A stretch of 64,000 nucleotides of DNA from Cylindrotheca closterium (GCA_933822405.4 CAKOGP040001112.1:186001-250000), one strand, 5' to 3'; positions 27,476 through 39,119 are shown, counted from the stretch's first letter. The notes: generated by a model not told the origin, from the sequence alone. Made by a program: numbers and translations.

Positions 27476-29173
27476 ATGCGGCTTCCCCTATGGAAGAAAG
27501 CCGCCCTTGTGGTAGCATTGTTGTTTTCTCTTTGGATATTGACTGATGATGATACCTCCGGATCCAAAAACTACCACCATTTGGCTGTCATGACGGCCTT
27601 GCATCGTCACCGTCCCAGTCTTCGAGTCTATCGGTCACTCTTGGAACTCAACCTTTTGCTATGGGGCTCTGTCATTTCGTTTTATGTTTGGTCCAAGACG
27701 ATTGGGACTAAAATGATTGGTCATTTATTGTTTCAGCCATCCGACGAGGTCTACAAAGATGGCTTTTCCTTGTTGGAGAAGAGTCTGGGACGGTATCAAC
27801 GAGTCCAAACGGACGACGACGATGAATTTGAATTGGCTCCTCGACCAGAAAGTCGGCAGGCGGGAGTACCGGTAGAGGGAGGAGTAGAGGAAACAAAAGA
27901 CGGCGAAGACGGTCCATTGGGAACGGACTATAGTGGAGAACTTGAAATGGAAGGAGATGAAGAAGGCGCGCCTGCTGAATCATCATTGACTGGACCACCT
28001 TCTGTCGAGGCAGCAGCTGGATTGGCACTAGATTCCTTGATTTTGGTGCTGATATCCCTGTTCTTCTTTACCTTTAGTAGTGCTGAGGGTGGAACCTATG
28101 TCGATGGAATGGCCAAGATTGATACCCTCAAGTTCATTGCTCTTATTGCGGCCCCTATATTCCCACTGCTTTTGTTTGTGGGAGGCTTTGCTGCCGCAGT
28201 CTTTCCCTGGAAGAAGCGATCGGAATTCTGGAAAGTTATTTCTCTTACCATTGGTGCTCCTTTCTTGCCCGTCACTTTTCGAGATGGATTCATTGGCGAT
28301 ATATTGACCAGTTCGGTCCGACCTATGCAAGACCTTGCTTTTACCACCTTTTATTTCCTTTCGGGATTGCAAGGATGGTGGTCCGAGAGTTACTCTTTTG
28401 ATGCTGCCGATGTTCCATTGGAAACAAATTGGCTTTTGCACACCATGATTATTCCAATGTGCACTGCGTCCCCACTCTGGTGGAGGTTTTTACAAAACCT
28501 CCGACAGTGTTATGATGCCAAGAAGCGGTGGCCCTATCTGGGGAATGCGTTAAAGTATTTCATTGCTGCCGAAGTGGCCATGTTTGGGGTCTTTAATCCC
28601 TCTCGCAAAGAGTCCTTTCTATGGCTATCCTGTTTTGTGGCTGCGACCCTGTATCAAATTTGGTGGGACGTCTTTATGGATTGGGAACTCTTTGTGTTTG
28701 AAAAAGGCAGCGTCAAATTGCGCCGTACCAGAATTTACCAACAGCCATGGATCTACTGGACTATTTTCGTCATTAACTTTTTCCTTCGATTCTGCTGGAC
28801 CTTGAGTTTCTTGCCTCCTCATTATCTCAATCGAGCGGGCGTCTTGAGCGATACCTTTGAAGGCGATCTGACTGCGATTCTGGATCCCACCATTGCCTCT
28901 GCTGAAATCATCCGAAGAACTTTGTGGGGACTCTTGCGCGTGGAACTGGAGGCCATCAAGACGGCACGAAAAGAGCCTCATCTCAAGGGAGCCTGGGTCG
29001 ATGAACAGCGACAATTGAAGGTAAAGACGAGTTCCACACAAAGCAGTATTCATGATGATGACGATTTTGAAGAATCAGTGAATGAAGTTCGACTACTAGG
29101 GGAGTTGTCTATCTATGCTACAATATTCACAGGCCTCGGGATGCTGGCAGCGGCTCATCGAATGACGTTTTGA
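27476..29173 (+). CDS. EXS-domain (ERD1/XPR1/SYG1) membrane protein lacking SPX
   Basis: 565 residues, one exon. An N-terminal hydrophobic helix (about 9-23) and a second (about 62-78) precede an acidic loop (about 105-170). A multi-spanning region follows, ending in the EXS domain: WDVFMDWELF, NFFLRFCWTLSFLPPHYLN and IIRRTLWGLLRVELEAI. There is no N-terminal SPX domain, so it resembles ERD1 (Golgi phosphate recycling and glycosyltransferase retention) more than the plasma-membrane phosphate exporter XPR1/PHO1; this is inference. Its stop is 26 bp from the stop of the convergent hydrolase gene. Confidence 0.87.
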   Translation: MRLPLWKKAALVVALLFSLWILTDDDTSGSKNYHHLAVMTALHRHRPSLRVYRSLLELNLLLWGSVISFYVWSKTIGTKMIGHLLFQPSDEVYKDGFSLLEKSLGRYQRVQTDDDDEFELAPRPESRQAGVPVEGGVEETKDGEDGPLGTDYSGELEMEGDEEGAPAESSLTGPPSVEAAAGLALDSLILVLISLFFFTFSSAEGGTYVDGMAKIDTLKFIALIAAPIFPLLLFVGGFAAAVFPWKKRSEFWKVISLTIGAPFLPVTFRDGFIGDILTSSVRPMQDLAFTTFYFLSGLQGWWSESYSFDAADVPLETNWLLHTMIIPMCTASPLWWRFLQNLRQCYDAKKRWPYLGNALKYFIAAEVAMFGVFNPSRKESFLWLSCFVAATLYQIWWDVFMDWELFVFEKGSVKLRRTRIYQQPWIYWTIFVINFFLRFCWTLSFLPPHYLNRAGVLSDTFEGDLTAILDPTIASAEIIRRTLWGLLRVELEAIKTARKEPHLKGAWVDEQRQLKVKTSSTQSSIHDDDDFEESVNEVRLLGELSIYATIFTGLGMLAAAHRMTF

Positions 29174-29199
29174 AGAAGTGCGCTCCATTGGAAATGTCA

Positions 29200-30417
29200 C
29201 TATTGCATAATTGCTGCAGCGAGCTGGGAAATAGCCAGTACGCTAATGAATCCAGCACCAACACCAATGGCGAGAGGCGGTTTATCCTCGACATTTCTCT
29301 GACGGGCACCGACTTCTGATGTCAAAAAGGACAAAATTGCTTCAGCTGTCTCATCTGGTTGTTCCAAGTGTGGGACATGCCCGCACTCCTCAATCCATTT
29401 GAGCGACGCGTTTGGCATTTCTTCGACAAACTACAACAGATTCCTGATTAGAAATGCAGTAAAAAGTAAAAACCAAAATACAGTCCGTGTACGATTTACC
29501 TTGTTTGCAAATTCTTCACCGTCCAAAATGCCGTCCTGCCTTCCCCACAACACCAGCGTTGGCGATTCAATAGTTGGGACCTTCTTCGATGGGTAGAATC
29601 CCCCACTTTGCATGTATGAAACCATAGCGTCATCCCATCCATCGCGCAGACAATGCAGACGACCAATGACTTGAGCTTCTTCGGTTGCAAACGTTTCCTT
29701 GTCAAAATAGGACATTTGGTTGGCTGAGTTACGAAGAGGAATACTTTTAAGAACACCAACACCAAGCTTGGCCAAAGGTTTGGGCATGGAGGCCATGGGT
29801 CCAATACCGTCAACAAAGCCTTGGGCATCAATCAGAACCAGCCCAGTGCAGTCACTCTTTCTCAAGGCAGCAAATTCAATCGCCGAAGCGCCACCCAAAG
29901 AGGCCCCACCAACACAAAAGGAACCCTTGCCGACAACCGAATCCACAAAACTTCCCAAGGCTTCCACTTTGGCAGCCGCCGAAAAGGAATCGACACCTTC
30001 TAGTTGTGTAAAGCCCCATCCCAAAATGTCTACAGCATATGTGTCAATGCCCTTTGCCGCCAACTTTGGACCCAACCGACGGTATTCCAATCCAGAAGAG
30101 TCAAATCCATGAATCAAAATCAGCGGTGGGCAGCCTGCCTTTGGTTTCTCTGCTTCCCAATGAATATACGAAATACCAACAGAGCCCTCAGAGCTAACCT
30201 CGGCAGAAACTGGAACGGCAACCCGCTTCATCTTGTTGGCAGCATCAATGCAAGCCTGTTCTTCAATTCCTGTCGTATCTGGATTGGTAAAGGTCAAATC
30301 TGGCATGGCAGTGCTCTTCATACTAGATAGCAGACCTCTGGAAGATGCATCATTGGGGGCAAACCCATGGCTTGGAGCCAGCAGAGTTGCCAGAGAAAGA
30401 CAATATCCCAATTTCAT
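29200..30417 (-). CDS. Alpha/beta hydrolase with plastid-type presequence and C-terminal membrane helix
   Basis: Exons 30417-29500 and 29430-29200 (intron GTAAAT...GTAG, 69 bp, phase 0), 382 residues. The Met at 30417 gives a signal peptide ending SHGFAP, close to the diatom plastid motif; an in-frame Met 14 codons upstream is possible. The fold is clear: LILIHGFDSSG oxyanion loop, nucleophile elbow GGASLGG, acid residue in LWGRQDG, and catalytic His in CGHVPHLEQP in exon 2. The C-terminus ends with a hydrophobic segment (LAIGVGAGFISVLAISQLAA) that may anchor it in a membrane. The substrate is unknown; hydrolases of this type include lipid esterases and chlorophyll-catabolic enzymes. It is divergent from the HopJ-domain gene. 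Confidence 0.85.
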
Positions 30418-30629
30418 GTTGCAGTTTTGTGCTTTGGTGGAGAAATAAGACAGTTTCATTATTTTCTTGTGCCCACGTCACAAAATGGACTCAAATGACT
30501 AACTTTTCTCTTACGTAGGCATGATTACCAAGCCTACGAACAAGTTGAAGTCCCATCACCAGGTGGAACCTCTGAAAAACAACGAAATCCAAAACCCGAT
30601 AAAACATTCAAACAAAAAAATACTCCACC

Positions 30630-31370
30630 ATGAAGTTCTCGACTGTTGCTGCCCTTTGCGCTCTTGCCGCTCCAGCGAGTGCTTTCGCACCTGCCTCCAT
30701 CAGCCGCTCTAGCACTTCCTTGAACGCTGAGATCCGTGGCCCCAGCGAAAAGGCGGAAGTCTTGGCCAATGGATGGGATGGTACCACAGCCCTTGGAGGA
30801 GCTGTTGAGGTTGCTGCTCCTGCCCGTATGTTGGATGAAATTCGGGCTGCCGGAGAAACCATTCCTCCAGATTGCGAAGTCTTCAACGCCAATGTTGAGA
30901 TGGATGCTGATGACCTCAAGTTTGAGGAGGTTATTGAACTTATCGATACACACTATGAATGTGGATTGATCGAGTTCAAGAATGGAAATATTGTCAACAA
31001 GCAAGGAGAAAACGAAGGATCTGCCAAAGTTCTTTCTTATGCTGCTCTTTCTGGTATGGATAAGGAGACCACCCTCAAGGTATGTACATGTTTTGAGCAG
31101 AACAAAACAAAGTAATCAGGATGATATTCCTTCTATGATACCATTGTTGTAACAAACCAACTAACTGCTGTCATGTTTATTATACTGTAGCTGTGGGGAC
31201 AATATTACCGTGACGTCCTTGCCAAGCCTGATGGAGATGATCACCAAAATATTCGTCAATTCATGGCAAATGGCTGGGATGGAGTTCCATTCGAAAATGG
31301 AATTGCCTTGACCAAGAAGAATGTTGGTGACAACGACTGGGACTGGGACGCTGAGAGCTGGATTCCTTAA
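30630..31370 (+). CDS. HopJ-domain protein, plastid-targeted
   Basis: Exons 30630-31079 and 31191-31370 (intron GTATGT...GTAG, 111 bp, phase 0), 209 residues. The N-terminus MKFSTVAALCALAAPASAFAP is a textbook signal peptide plus ASAFAP plastid motif. The C-terminal 125 residues match the HopJ family pattern: VIELIDTHYECGLIEFKNG, VNKQGENEGSAKVLSYAAL and, across the splice, LWGQYYRDVLAKPDGDDHQN, ending with a GWDGV segment. The domain name comes from a bacterial type III effector, but the family is common in cyanobacteria and algae, where its role is unknown. A shorter GWDG-containing segment near residue 47 echoes the domain end. Confidence 0.9.
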
Positions 31371-31521
31371 GAAAAAGCAATTGGCGAGTCGCTGGCGTCA
31401 ATCTGCTTGTAAGATAGATTTTTGATATACCCAACTTGTTCTCTCGATGTGCTTGTGTTGTCTTGAAGTCTTTGCCAACATGGGGCATATGATGACGACG
31501 ACATTAGACTCGTTTCATTCT

Positions 31522-33222
31522 TCAATCTTTGCTCACCGCCTTTCGAATAGCCTCCAAGTTCGTACAAAGATCCGAAACGATTCGTCGCTCCACCAGTCCT
31601 ACTGGAAGATAGGCTCGAGGACTGATTTCCACAGCATATGTCAATCGCATGGCGTCCTTTCCAGGTTCGGCACACCCCGGAAGCGGTTGCATCTTCCAAA
31701 TACCTTGATACAACCGGAATTCACCATCGTCATCCGGAATGCTCTGCATGGAAATCTCTTTGGTCGGCAAAGAGGAAAGAGAGAAGGGTCGGGGGAACCT
31801 GTAGCGCTTTAGCTTGACATTGGGGTTGTCCTTTGCTCGATCTTCTCTCGATACTCCTTCCCACGAGTCATCTTTGTAATGCGCAAAGTCAGGCAACCCT
31901 TGTGGCCACTCCCTCACTTCCAGGCAAGTCCGAGCCGAAAAGTTGATTCCTGCCACCTTGGCGCCGCCCACTTGTTTCAAAAGAGCTCCTTTCATCTTGT
32001 CCGCCACTTGTTTGCATTGAAATTCTTCTGGGACATTCTTTTCGTACGTGACCTTGTCGGTAGTTTCACCTTCGTACAATTCGAGGACTTCATTTACTAC
32101 CAGGTTGGGGACCACATTTTGAAGCTCTTTGTAGTTGGTCAATACCTGCATAGATTGATGGAAGCACAGCAAGAAGAAAGCACAAAAAAAGAAGTCAACA
32201 CTTGGAATCATCATCATTATCATCATCATCATCATCATCAAACAGCAGCCACTTTCCAAAGCTAACAATCATTCATGATTGTTTGAATCATACAAGCACT
32301 AGGTACTTACATTCCACACATCGTCGACACTGGCCATGATATCAATTCCCGCAAAGATCCGCCTTGAGTTTTCTGGTGCCTTTTCCACTCGCACCACTGG
32401 TTCTCCTGGAATCAAACAAGAGTTGGGATCCAAAAAGGGTGGTGCCATTTCACTCGAACTGTAATCCACATCCTCAAAGGACAAGTCCGAAATATCCACC
32501 ATGGCATTGTCGTTAATCAATTCCAGCACTTGATCTTCGGCGACTCGTCCGGCTTCTGCGACCGCCGTAGCAGCCCCTTCGGCTTGCGCAATGGCCGCCA
32601 CTTGAATGGCCTCGACGGCTTGGTAAGATTCTTGCTTGGCCTTTTCCAAGGTTTCTCGAGCACGTTGCAAGGATTGATCCAGTTCTTCCAAGGATTCTTC
32701 CACGGGTGAAAAGGCATTATCGATGACTTCTAATAAGACTTGTTTGGATTCCGCCAACGCCGCAATGTTTTTAGTAGTAGTAGGATTGGTATTTGTATTT
32801 GTATTTGTATTGGTATTCATGCTGCTGCTGCTGCTGCTGCTGCTGCGGTTTTGATCCATATAATATTCTCCCACTTCTTCGACTGCCGCCAAACTAGCAT
32901 CTTTCAGTATCGAAGCAATCGCCCCGGGCATGGGAATCGCTTCTGAGGCCGTTGTGAGCGGACGTCGGATGAGTTTGCGAGCTAGCTTTTTGACTTTGGA
33001 TCTCACGCGACGACTATTGGAAGAGTTTTCCTCGCCTTGCTCTCCATTGGTGTGTACTCCATAAAGTTGAGTATTCAGCGATGCGTTATAACTTGTTTGT
33101 TGCTGCAGATTTCCAATGGAAACCGTTCGATCGTGAAGCCGTTGTGTTGGAAGTTGAAATGCAACGGCAATTTGAGACCACAGAAGAAGCAGAAAAACTT
33201 GTGCATTCATTCTAAGCTTCAT
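31522..33222 (-). CDS. START/polyketide-cyclase-like domain protein, plastid-type presequence
   Basis: Exons 33222-32311 and 32145-31522 (intron GTAAGT...GCAG, 165 bp, phase 0, holding an ATC microsatellite), 511 residues. The start at 33222 gives MKLRMNAQVFLLLLWSQIAVAFQLP, a signal peptide with an A-x-A-F junction. The middle (about 80-270) is low-complexity and helical: a Ser run from CTG repeats, an NTNTNT run, and an Ala/Glu coiled coil. The START-like domain spans the splice: IDIMASVDDVWN|VLTNYKELQNVVPNL, then an extended strand region and a final helix ERRIVSDLCTNLEAIRKAV. Such COQ10/SRPBCC-type domains bind lipids or quinones; plastid members are common in algae. The ligand is unknown. 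Confidence 0.85.
32793..32846. repeat. Coding microsatellites (TTGTAT)n and (GCT)n
   Basis: Adjacent hexanucleotide and trinucleotide arrays, encoding NTNTNT and poly-Ser on the minus strand in the START-domain gene. Confidence 0.85.
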
Positions 33223-33485
33223 GATTGATTGATTCACCAAGCAGTGTGCACTATTGTAGCGTATTGATTGCAAAGTGAGTATTATGAAAAAAAGGGTAGT
33301 CAGTGATGGCTTTTGTCAGAGGTACAGTAGCTTTTGCCACGGAGTTATTGATGTGATCTTTTTATTTTGTGTGTCGTGAGTTGAGTGAGTGAGTCAGGAG
33401 GGAATCGAACTCTGGAATTGCGCGTCTTTACTTTGGTCAATAAAAAAGATTCCGAAATCCATGTGATCGAACCAGTCGACATTGG

Positions 33486-35815
33486 ATGCAACCACAAGGA
33501 AAAAAACTGACAACCAAAGACCGTCCAAAATCAGGCCATCCCAAGACGATGGTCGCCACCCGCAAGAAACGAGGCCCTACCTCGGACCAGGAACCACCTC
33601 TTAAAAAAGCCAAGGCAGAAGGGGAGACTGATCTTGTTGAAAATGCCGAAGGTTCCAAGGAAAATTCCGAAAGTGGCGTCATGGCAATTGACAAGCCAAC
33701 AGAGTCGTTGACTGATGGTGCCATGAGTCGTCCCAAAAAGAAGGCAAAAAACGCCAATGCTGCGGATGATATGCAGTGGATTTGTGGAGAATGCAAAGAA
33801 GCGGAATGTATGATTCGACCAGATACTAGCGAATTTCTAATTTGTGATGGACAATGCGAACGGGTGTTTCATTACCCTTGCGCTGGTTTGAACGAATTGC
33901 CTCCTGGTGACGAGGATTGGATTTGCAAGGACTGTTCCAAAAAAAAGCATCAGTGCACAATTTGTCAAGAATACGGGAATGATGACGAAGATGTCTTTCT
34001 GTGCAATAAGGATCGATGTGGTTTGTTCTTTCACTTGTCCTGTTTGGAAGTGGAAGGTGATGTCGAAGTGAAAATGGTGAAAGAAGAGGAACCAATAACA
34101 TCTAGAACGGCAACTCCTACTACCGTTTCAACCTCTGACGATGGTAGCAGCAGCAACAACAATGATGGTAGCAACAACAACAATGATGATGATGAAGAGG
34201 CGGAGGGAGCAACAGCGTCCAGCAGATACAAGCCAGTCTTTACTTGTCCAGCGCACAACTGTTGGACTTGCACCCAAAAGGACATGATCGAGAAGGAACG
34301 ACTACAGGCAGAGGCGGATCGGAAGATAGGAACTTCTAATGGGAAAAAGAAAAAGGGCAAGCGAAAAAAGAAAAAAGTCCCCTCACTCTTTCAACAAAAG
34401 ACAGAGACCAGACTCTATGTAAGTTCATTCATTTTGTCAGATTGTTCAAACGCTTGTTTGGAAGGACCACTCGCTCACCTGCACTTGCCCGCCACTATAT
34501 TAAAATCCAGCGCTGCTTGTATTGTCCCACATCCTATCATTTGACGTGCTTGCCACCTACCTCTCGGTTTCACGAATTGGCAGTCCTATGCCACGATCAT
34601 GCTTCGACACACAAGCTACCTGATTTGGATCTTTCGACGTCCTTGCAAAATCAGGTGGAAAGCCGAATCGACAAGAAAGAGGAACAATTGAGTGGTGTCC
34701 GAAGACGACGACTATCGAATTTGGCGAGTGGCAAAAACTCAAATCCATTCTTTATTGGGATTCGAGGGGACAGGTACACCAAGGAAGAAGAGGAATATCT
34801 ACAGTATGCCGAAGAAAAACATGACATACCCAGACCCAACTATGGGATTGGCTTTTGTTTGCCATGTGACATTCGAAAAGAAGTCAACTCCAAACCACCC
34901 ACCTACAAGCATCTGTCGGCGCTCAAATATCGACAGGATCACAAACCGAAAAAGATACCTCTGGATGGCGAACGATGCCAATGCGTCGACAAGTGTGCCG
35001 ACAACTGCTTCAATCGATTGGCCTTGGAGGAGTGCATGGGAGAGGGACCCAATTCCAACTGCAATGTGGGGGGAAACTGCGGCAATCGTTCCTTGGGCAA
35101 AAGAGAATTTGTCAAGTGCAAACCACAACGGGAAGGTGGAAAAGGTTGGGGACTTGTCCCCGTCAATGCCGTTCCCAAGGGGAAACTAATCCAAGAGTAT
35201 GTGGGAGAAGTGATTCACGAAGAAGAAAAGACCAAACGAATGATCGAATGGAATAAAGAACACCCCAATGACCCCAACTTTTACCTCATGGCGATCTCAA
35301 AAGATTGGTACGTGGACGCTCGGGAATATGCCAACATGGCACGCTTCATCAACCACTCCTGTGATCCCAACTGTAAGGTGGTGACTGTCAATGTCAAGGG
35401 ATACAAGCGCAATGGAATCTATGCAATCAAGGATATTGCTGCAGGGGAATTCTTGTGTTATGACTACAAGTTTGATACCAATCAAGCAGATCGATTCATT
35501 TGTCGATGTGGTGCCAAGAATTGTCGTGGTACTATGCAGTTTGGGAAACAAGACAAGGACAAGTCGCTTTCCTGGAAAGAGGCAAAGGCCAAATATGAAG
35601 TTGACAAGAAGTTTGTCGAAGAGAGAGAAAAGAAAATGACAGTCTCACTGGTCGATGAGATGGTTCCTGGCAGCAAACAACAAAAGGACGAGCATGTATC
35701 CTATGGACCTCCAGAACACAAGCGAGCTATTATTCTGCAAGACCGAGTCTTTTTGTGGCGAAATGCAAAACGTGGGGCAGATTTTGCATCTCGCGATGCT
35801 CGTTTACAAAAATGA
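33486..35815 (+). CDS. PHD-SET histone methyltransferase, NSD/ASH1-like (probable H3K36 type)
   Basis: Exons 33486-34418 and 34511-35815 (intron GTAAGT...CCAG, 92 bp, phase 0), 745 residues. The N-terminus is basic with nuclear-localisation-like KKAKAEG and RPKKKAKN. A PHD finger (about 98-147, WICGECKEAEC...WICKDC) is followed by a second Cys-rich finger (about 152-185). After a low-complexity insert (Ser/Asn/Asp, then KKKKGKRKKKK), a third Cys/His cluster is completed across the splice (CLYCPTSYHLTC). An AWS domain begins at about 465 (CQCVDKCADNC). The SET domain has GKGWGLVPV, RFINHSCDPNC and FLCYDYKF. The post-SET motif is CRCGAKNCRG. PHD + AWS + SET + post-SET is the NSD/ASH1/SETD2 arrangement, which methylates H3K36. 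Catalytic residues look intact. Confidence 0.92.
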
Positions 35816-36041
35816 GACAAGAGACCCTGAAATCTTTGGAATAATGAATCATGGCAACAAGAAGGGAGTACACCAGCCCTATTGCGATTAGTTGTGATAG
35901 AAATTCAATAAAGAAAATATAACAAAGATTTTTCTAATTACAAAGCACCATTGGTTTTAAATATCAACAAGCAAAACATCCAATATCCCTCGCTTTCATT
36001 CATGTGGAGAATCTCATCTGCGTCTGGTAGAGTTGCAGCAT

Positions 36042-37211
36042 CTAGTCGGAGTCAGAATCCATCAACAAGGCAAACTTATTGACAGGGGCGGCCTTCTTCG
36101 CGGGTGGGACAGACTTGGCTGGCTCTGGCTTGGTGGCAGGAGCTTTTACAGCAGGCTTGGGCTTCTCTCCCTTTGGCTCCGATTCTTGAGGTTTTCCGTC
36201 ACGTCGGTTGTTGTTCTTTTTATTCTTGTTGCCGCCACGACCAGCGTCGTTTCGGCCACCACGACCAGCGTCGTTTCGGCCACCATGAGCACCGTCGTTT
36301 CGTCCCCTTCCTCCTCTGCCACCCCCACGGCCCTTATGTGGTCGTCGGTCACCTCCTTCAAGTTTCTTGTGTTCCCAAGCCCCTTCATCTCTGGCCTTGG
36401 CTCCGCCAAAGACACCGGACGATGAACCGCGCCCCTCCCCTTCACCACGTGTTTTCGATCGTGGAGCAAGCTTCAGGGTAGTACGCTGAGCAGGTGGTGC
36501 ATCATTGTCGTCGTGTCCTCCTTTGCCCCCGAAACGCCCACCTCTGAATTTTGCGCCATCAACGTTGAATGATCCTCCAAACGATCCTTTGTCATTTCTG
36601 TTATTGTTTCTTCTGATGTTGTTGTCTCGCCGAGCGCTGGCGGTATCCAGCTGAATATTGCGTCCTGCAAGCTGAGATTGACCATCGTTGATCTCCATCA
36701 AAAGTTTCAGCTGAAGTCATGAAAAGGGATAGTTAAAAATTGTGCAATTCATTCATTCACTCATAGATCATGAAGGTCATACACGTGTACGTACCTGATC
36801 CACTGTCTCAACTTCGACGTAGCCGAATCCACGGTGTCTTCCATTGCTTCTATCAGTTGCAATCCGTCCATTAAGCACGTTGATTTTTCCTGGGCCCAAA
36901 CGATTATCAATCAAATCAGCCAGTGCATCCTTCAGCTTGTCCCCATCGTCTAATGAGTAGGCTAGATTTCCAATGAAGGCAGTGAAAGGTGGCTGACTAG
37001 GAAAGTCATACTTTTTCTCAACTGGTGGTGGTGGTCCTTCTTGGACTTTGGATTCCGCGAGCTCTGGTTCCACGTGCTCTGGTTCTGGATCTGCGGCTAT
37101 TTGCTCTTCTTGTTGAACCCCATCGTTCAACTGGGGGCTCGCCAATTCAGCTTCAACTTCTTCTGTGAGAGATTCCTCATCCGATGAACAATGATCAGCC
37201 CAGTTTCTCAT
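36042..37211 (-). CDS. eIF4H/eIF4B-like RNA-binding protein (RRM plus RGG-rich tail)
   Basis: Exons 37211-36795 and 36710-36042 (intron GTACGT...TCAG, 84 bp, phase 0), 361 residues. The N-terminus is acidic (about 1-65). An RRM follows (about 72-160): FTAFIGNLAYSLDDGDKLKD as RNP2 and helix 1, then HRGFGYVEVETVDQ as RNP1. The rest is Gly/Arg/Asn-rich, with tandem GGRNDAGRGG units, and ends in an Ala/Pro/Lys-rich segment and FALLMDSDSD. The RRM start PPFTAFIGNL and the basic RGG tail are typical of eIF4H/4B, cofactors of the eIF4A helicase in translation initiation. Assignment rests on architecture. Confidence 0.82.
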
Positions 37212-38285
37212 GCTTACTCCTGTTTTGTGGTTGTTTTGTTTTCCAAACGGTTCCGAAATGCGCTTTGGAAAAAAAGAGGTGATGAGGTCTTGCCTACCAC
37301 CGAAACCGCGAGAAGCTGCGCATCACAGGCCAATGATTCTGAAAACCTGTCGATGCTCACAAATCCAACAATGATGGCTCGAAAGCACATCAGATTTTGA
37401 TCTACTCTGAAGGGACAGATCACATTACAAGCTGGAATGAAGTGGATCTACAACGATCACGGTGAGGTACGTTTATGAAATTGAAAACAACGACAGAAGT
37501 GCCTAAATGATGAAAATATCTCCTTGTTTTCACGACGGTCTTTTGATGTTGGCGTAACAAAATTTGGTCACTTGCTTGATCTTTGAACTCCAAAAGGGAC
37601 GAATAGGGTCTTGTTAGGGTCAAATGGTTGCGTTTAACGTGATATTATTGGAGTTTAACCACCTGAAAGAGCACATTTATCGAGAACATGAGACGGCTTT
37701 TGGTATTTGTTGAAACTGTATCTCACATTTGCATTGCTTTTATCATCCAGAAGCAGAAAGTTTGAAATCACAAAAGCAAAAGCATCCACACCTGGAGTCA
37801 AGGGATGATCCAACTTCTTTTTCACAAATATCTGACACCTCTAATGCCAGATCTTGTGCGCTCCAAAACGCCTTGGTCGATGATCTGAACGTGAATCTGA
37901 TGAAACCAGTGTTGTGGATGAATTGCAACAGTGAAACGGATTGTGTCTTGATACAGCTATCTTACGTCTCGAATTTTGTTTTTCGCTCAGGGATGAGACC
38001 AAAGTCGCGGTGTACCTTTTGTTGAAGCGATAGGGATCGAAGTTTGATGCCGTACTCATCCCCAGCTCTGAAAAGTCTAAGAGACTTTGTCGGCTGTACG
38101 CCTCGAAGGATCAGGGAGAAAGAAACATATTTTCCCATGCTATGGTCCGGCCTTCAAATGAAGCCAGGACATATATGGTGGCTGTCTTTAACTTCAGCCA
38201 TAATCCCATTGTTCATTTAAAATTTGGAGATGCGGTTGTAATATCGTATGGAAACGCTTGAGTATGCCTAGATCAGTTTTATCTT
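37212..38285. other. Intergenic (1,074 bp)
   Basis: Several short ORFs (e.g. 37841-38059 on the minus strand) lack convincing starts or protein-like composition. No repeat or RNA gene recognised. Confidence 0.4.
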
Positions 38286-39050
38286 TTATGTTTCCTTGCC
38301 TTCTTTGGCTTTTCTTTGGTAGTAGAGTGCGGTGACACCAATCATCGTTCCAATCGTGTATCCGTAGCTCGCTCCGCAAACAACAGGTAGTGGCCAACGT
38401 TGGATTTGCATTCCTGCGTCAAGAATGGTAGTAACGCAAAATGGAATAGATGTCAGGATCATTCCATAGAGGCGGCAAAATGCTATGATATCTGACGGAT
38501 CTGAGAATGGAAGCTCTTTGAGAACGTTGGAGGTTTCCTCCCCCGTCCATGTCGTGGAAGCCAAAGCGGCAACATAAAGAGCAGCCGTGAGCGAATGTTT
38601 GTAGTTATCAACAATGTTGGACCCAGCAACCCCAAATAGTGCATAGATTACAAGCGTCAATTTCATCAATGATAGAAGATTCGAAGTTAACCTGTTTGCG
38701 GCGTACTTGAGCCATAGCAACATGACCAAAACAACTGGAAGTCCTGTGAAAATTGTAAGCTTACGAATATCCGAAGGAATTGCGACAATCTCGCTGGGGT
38801 CCAAATGTGCCTGGGAAAGATCAAATCGTTAGAAAACAAGTGAGCGCGAGTTGGAAATACACGTTTACTGCAAGAAGATGACATCGGCACGAACCATTTC
38901 CTTGGCATCCGTTTTCATGGGATTTACGATAAATAGATTCAACCATCCGATCAAAAGCACAGCACAGAGTACTGACAAGTACACTCGGACAAGATGCCGG
39001 GCCTTCTCTTTTGTGTAGACTTGCTTGGGTTTGTGTTTGCTGTTTGCCAT
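38286..39050 (-). CDS. PIGF: PIG-F-like GPI-anchor biosynthesis membrane protein
   Basis: Probable exons 39050-38895 and 38810-38286 (226 residues). The intron is read as GTTCGT...CCAG (84 bp, phase 0); the donor is weak, and GTCATC a few codons on is an alternative. The better-looking donor GTAAAC would break the frame. At least five hydrophobic helices are present (e.g. VYLSVLCAVLLIGWLNLF, LTIFTGLPVVLVMLLWL, LYGMILTSIPFCVTTIL). The C-terminal pattern GMQIQRWPLPVVCGASYGYTI matches the conserved W-x-x-WP-x-P...GA...GY region of PIG-F. Length also matches (about 220). PIG-F helps PIG-O/PIG-G add ethanolamine phosphate to GPI in the ER. Confidence 0.6.
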
Positions 39051-39119
39051 GGTGAAGGTTTTATACTGTCGGTAAGTGTATTATGCTGTCGACGATTTCC
39101 AAAAACATCGCCATCAGTA

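Noticed and set aside
33400..33430. Second tRNA-like GTTCGATTCCC sequence on the minus strand
   Set aside because: No matching 5' T-stem strand and no other tRNA arms nearby.
34419..34440. 22-bp intron (GTAAGT...TCAG) in the PHD-SET gene
   Set aside because: Far shorter than all other introns here. The acceptor at 34510 gives a normal 92-bp intron, keeps the frame and restores a Cys/His cluster.
37729..38025. 98-codon ORF in the 37-38 kb gap
   Set aside because: It does not start with ATG, has mixed composition without recognisable segments, and has no promoter or splice context.
38811..38867. GTAAAC donor for the PIG-F-like intron
   Set aside because: It is a better-looking donor, but joining it to the acceptor shifts the second exon out of frame. 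GTTCGT at 38894 keeps the frame and gives the family length.
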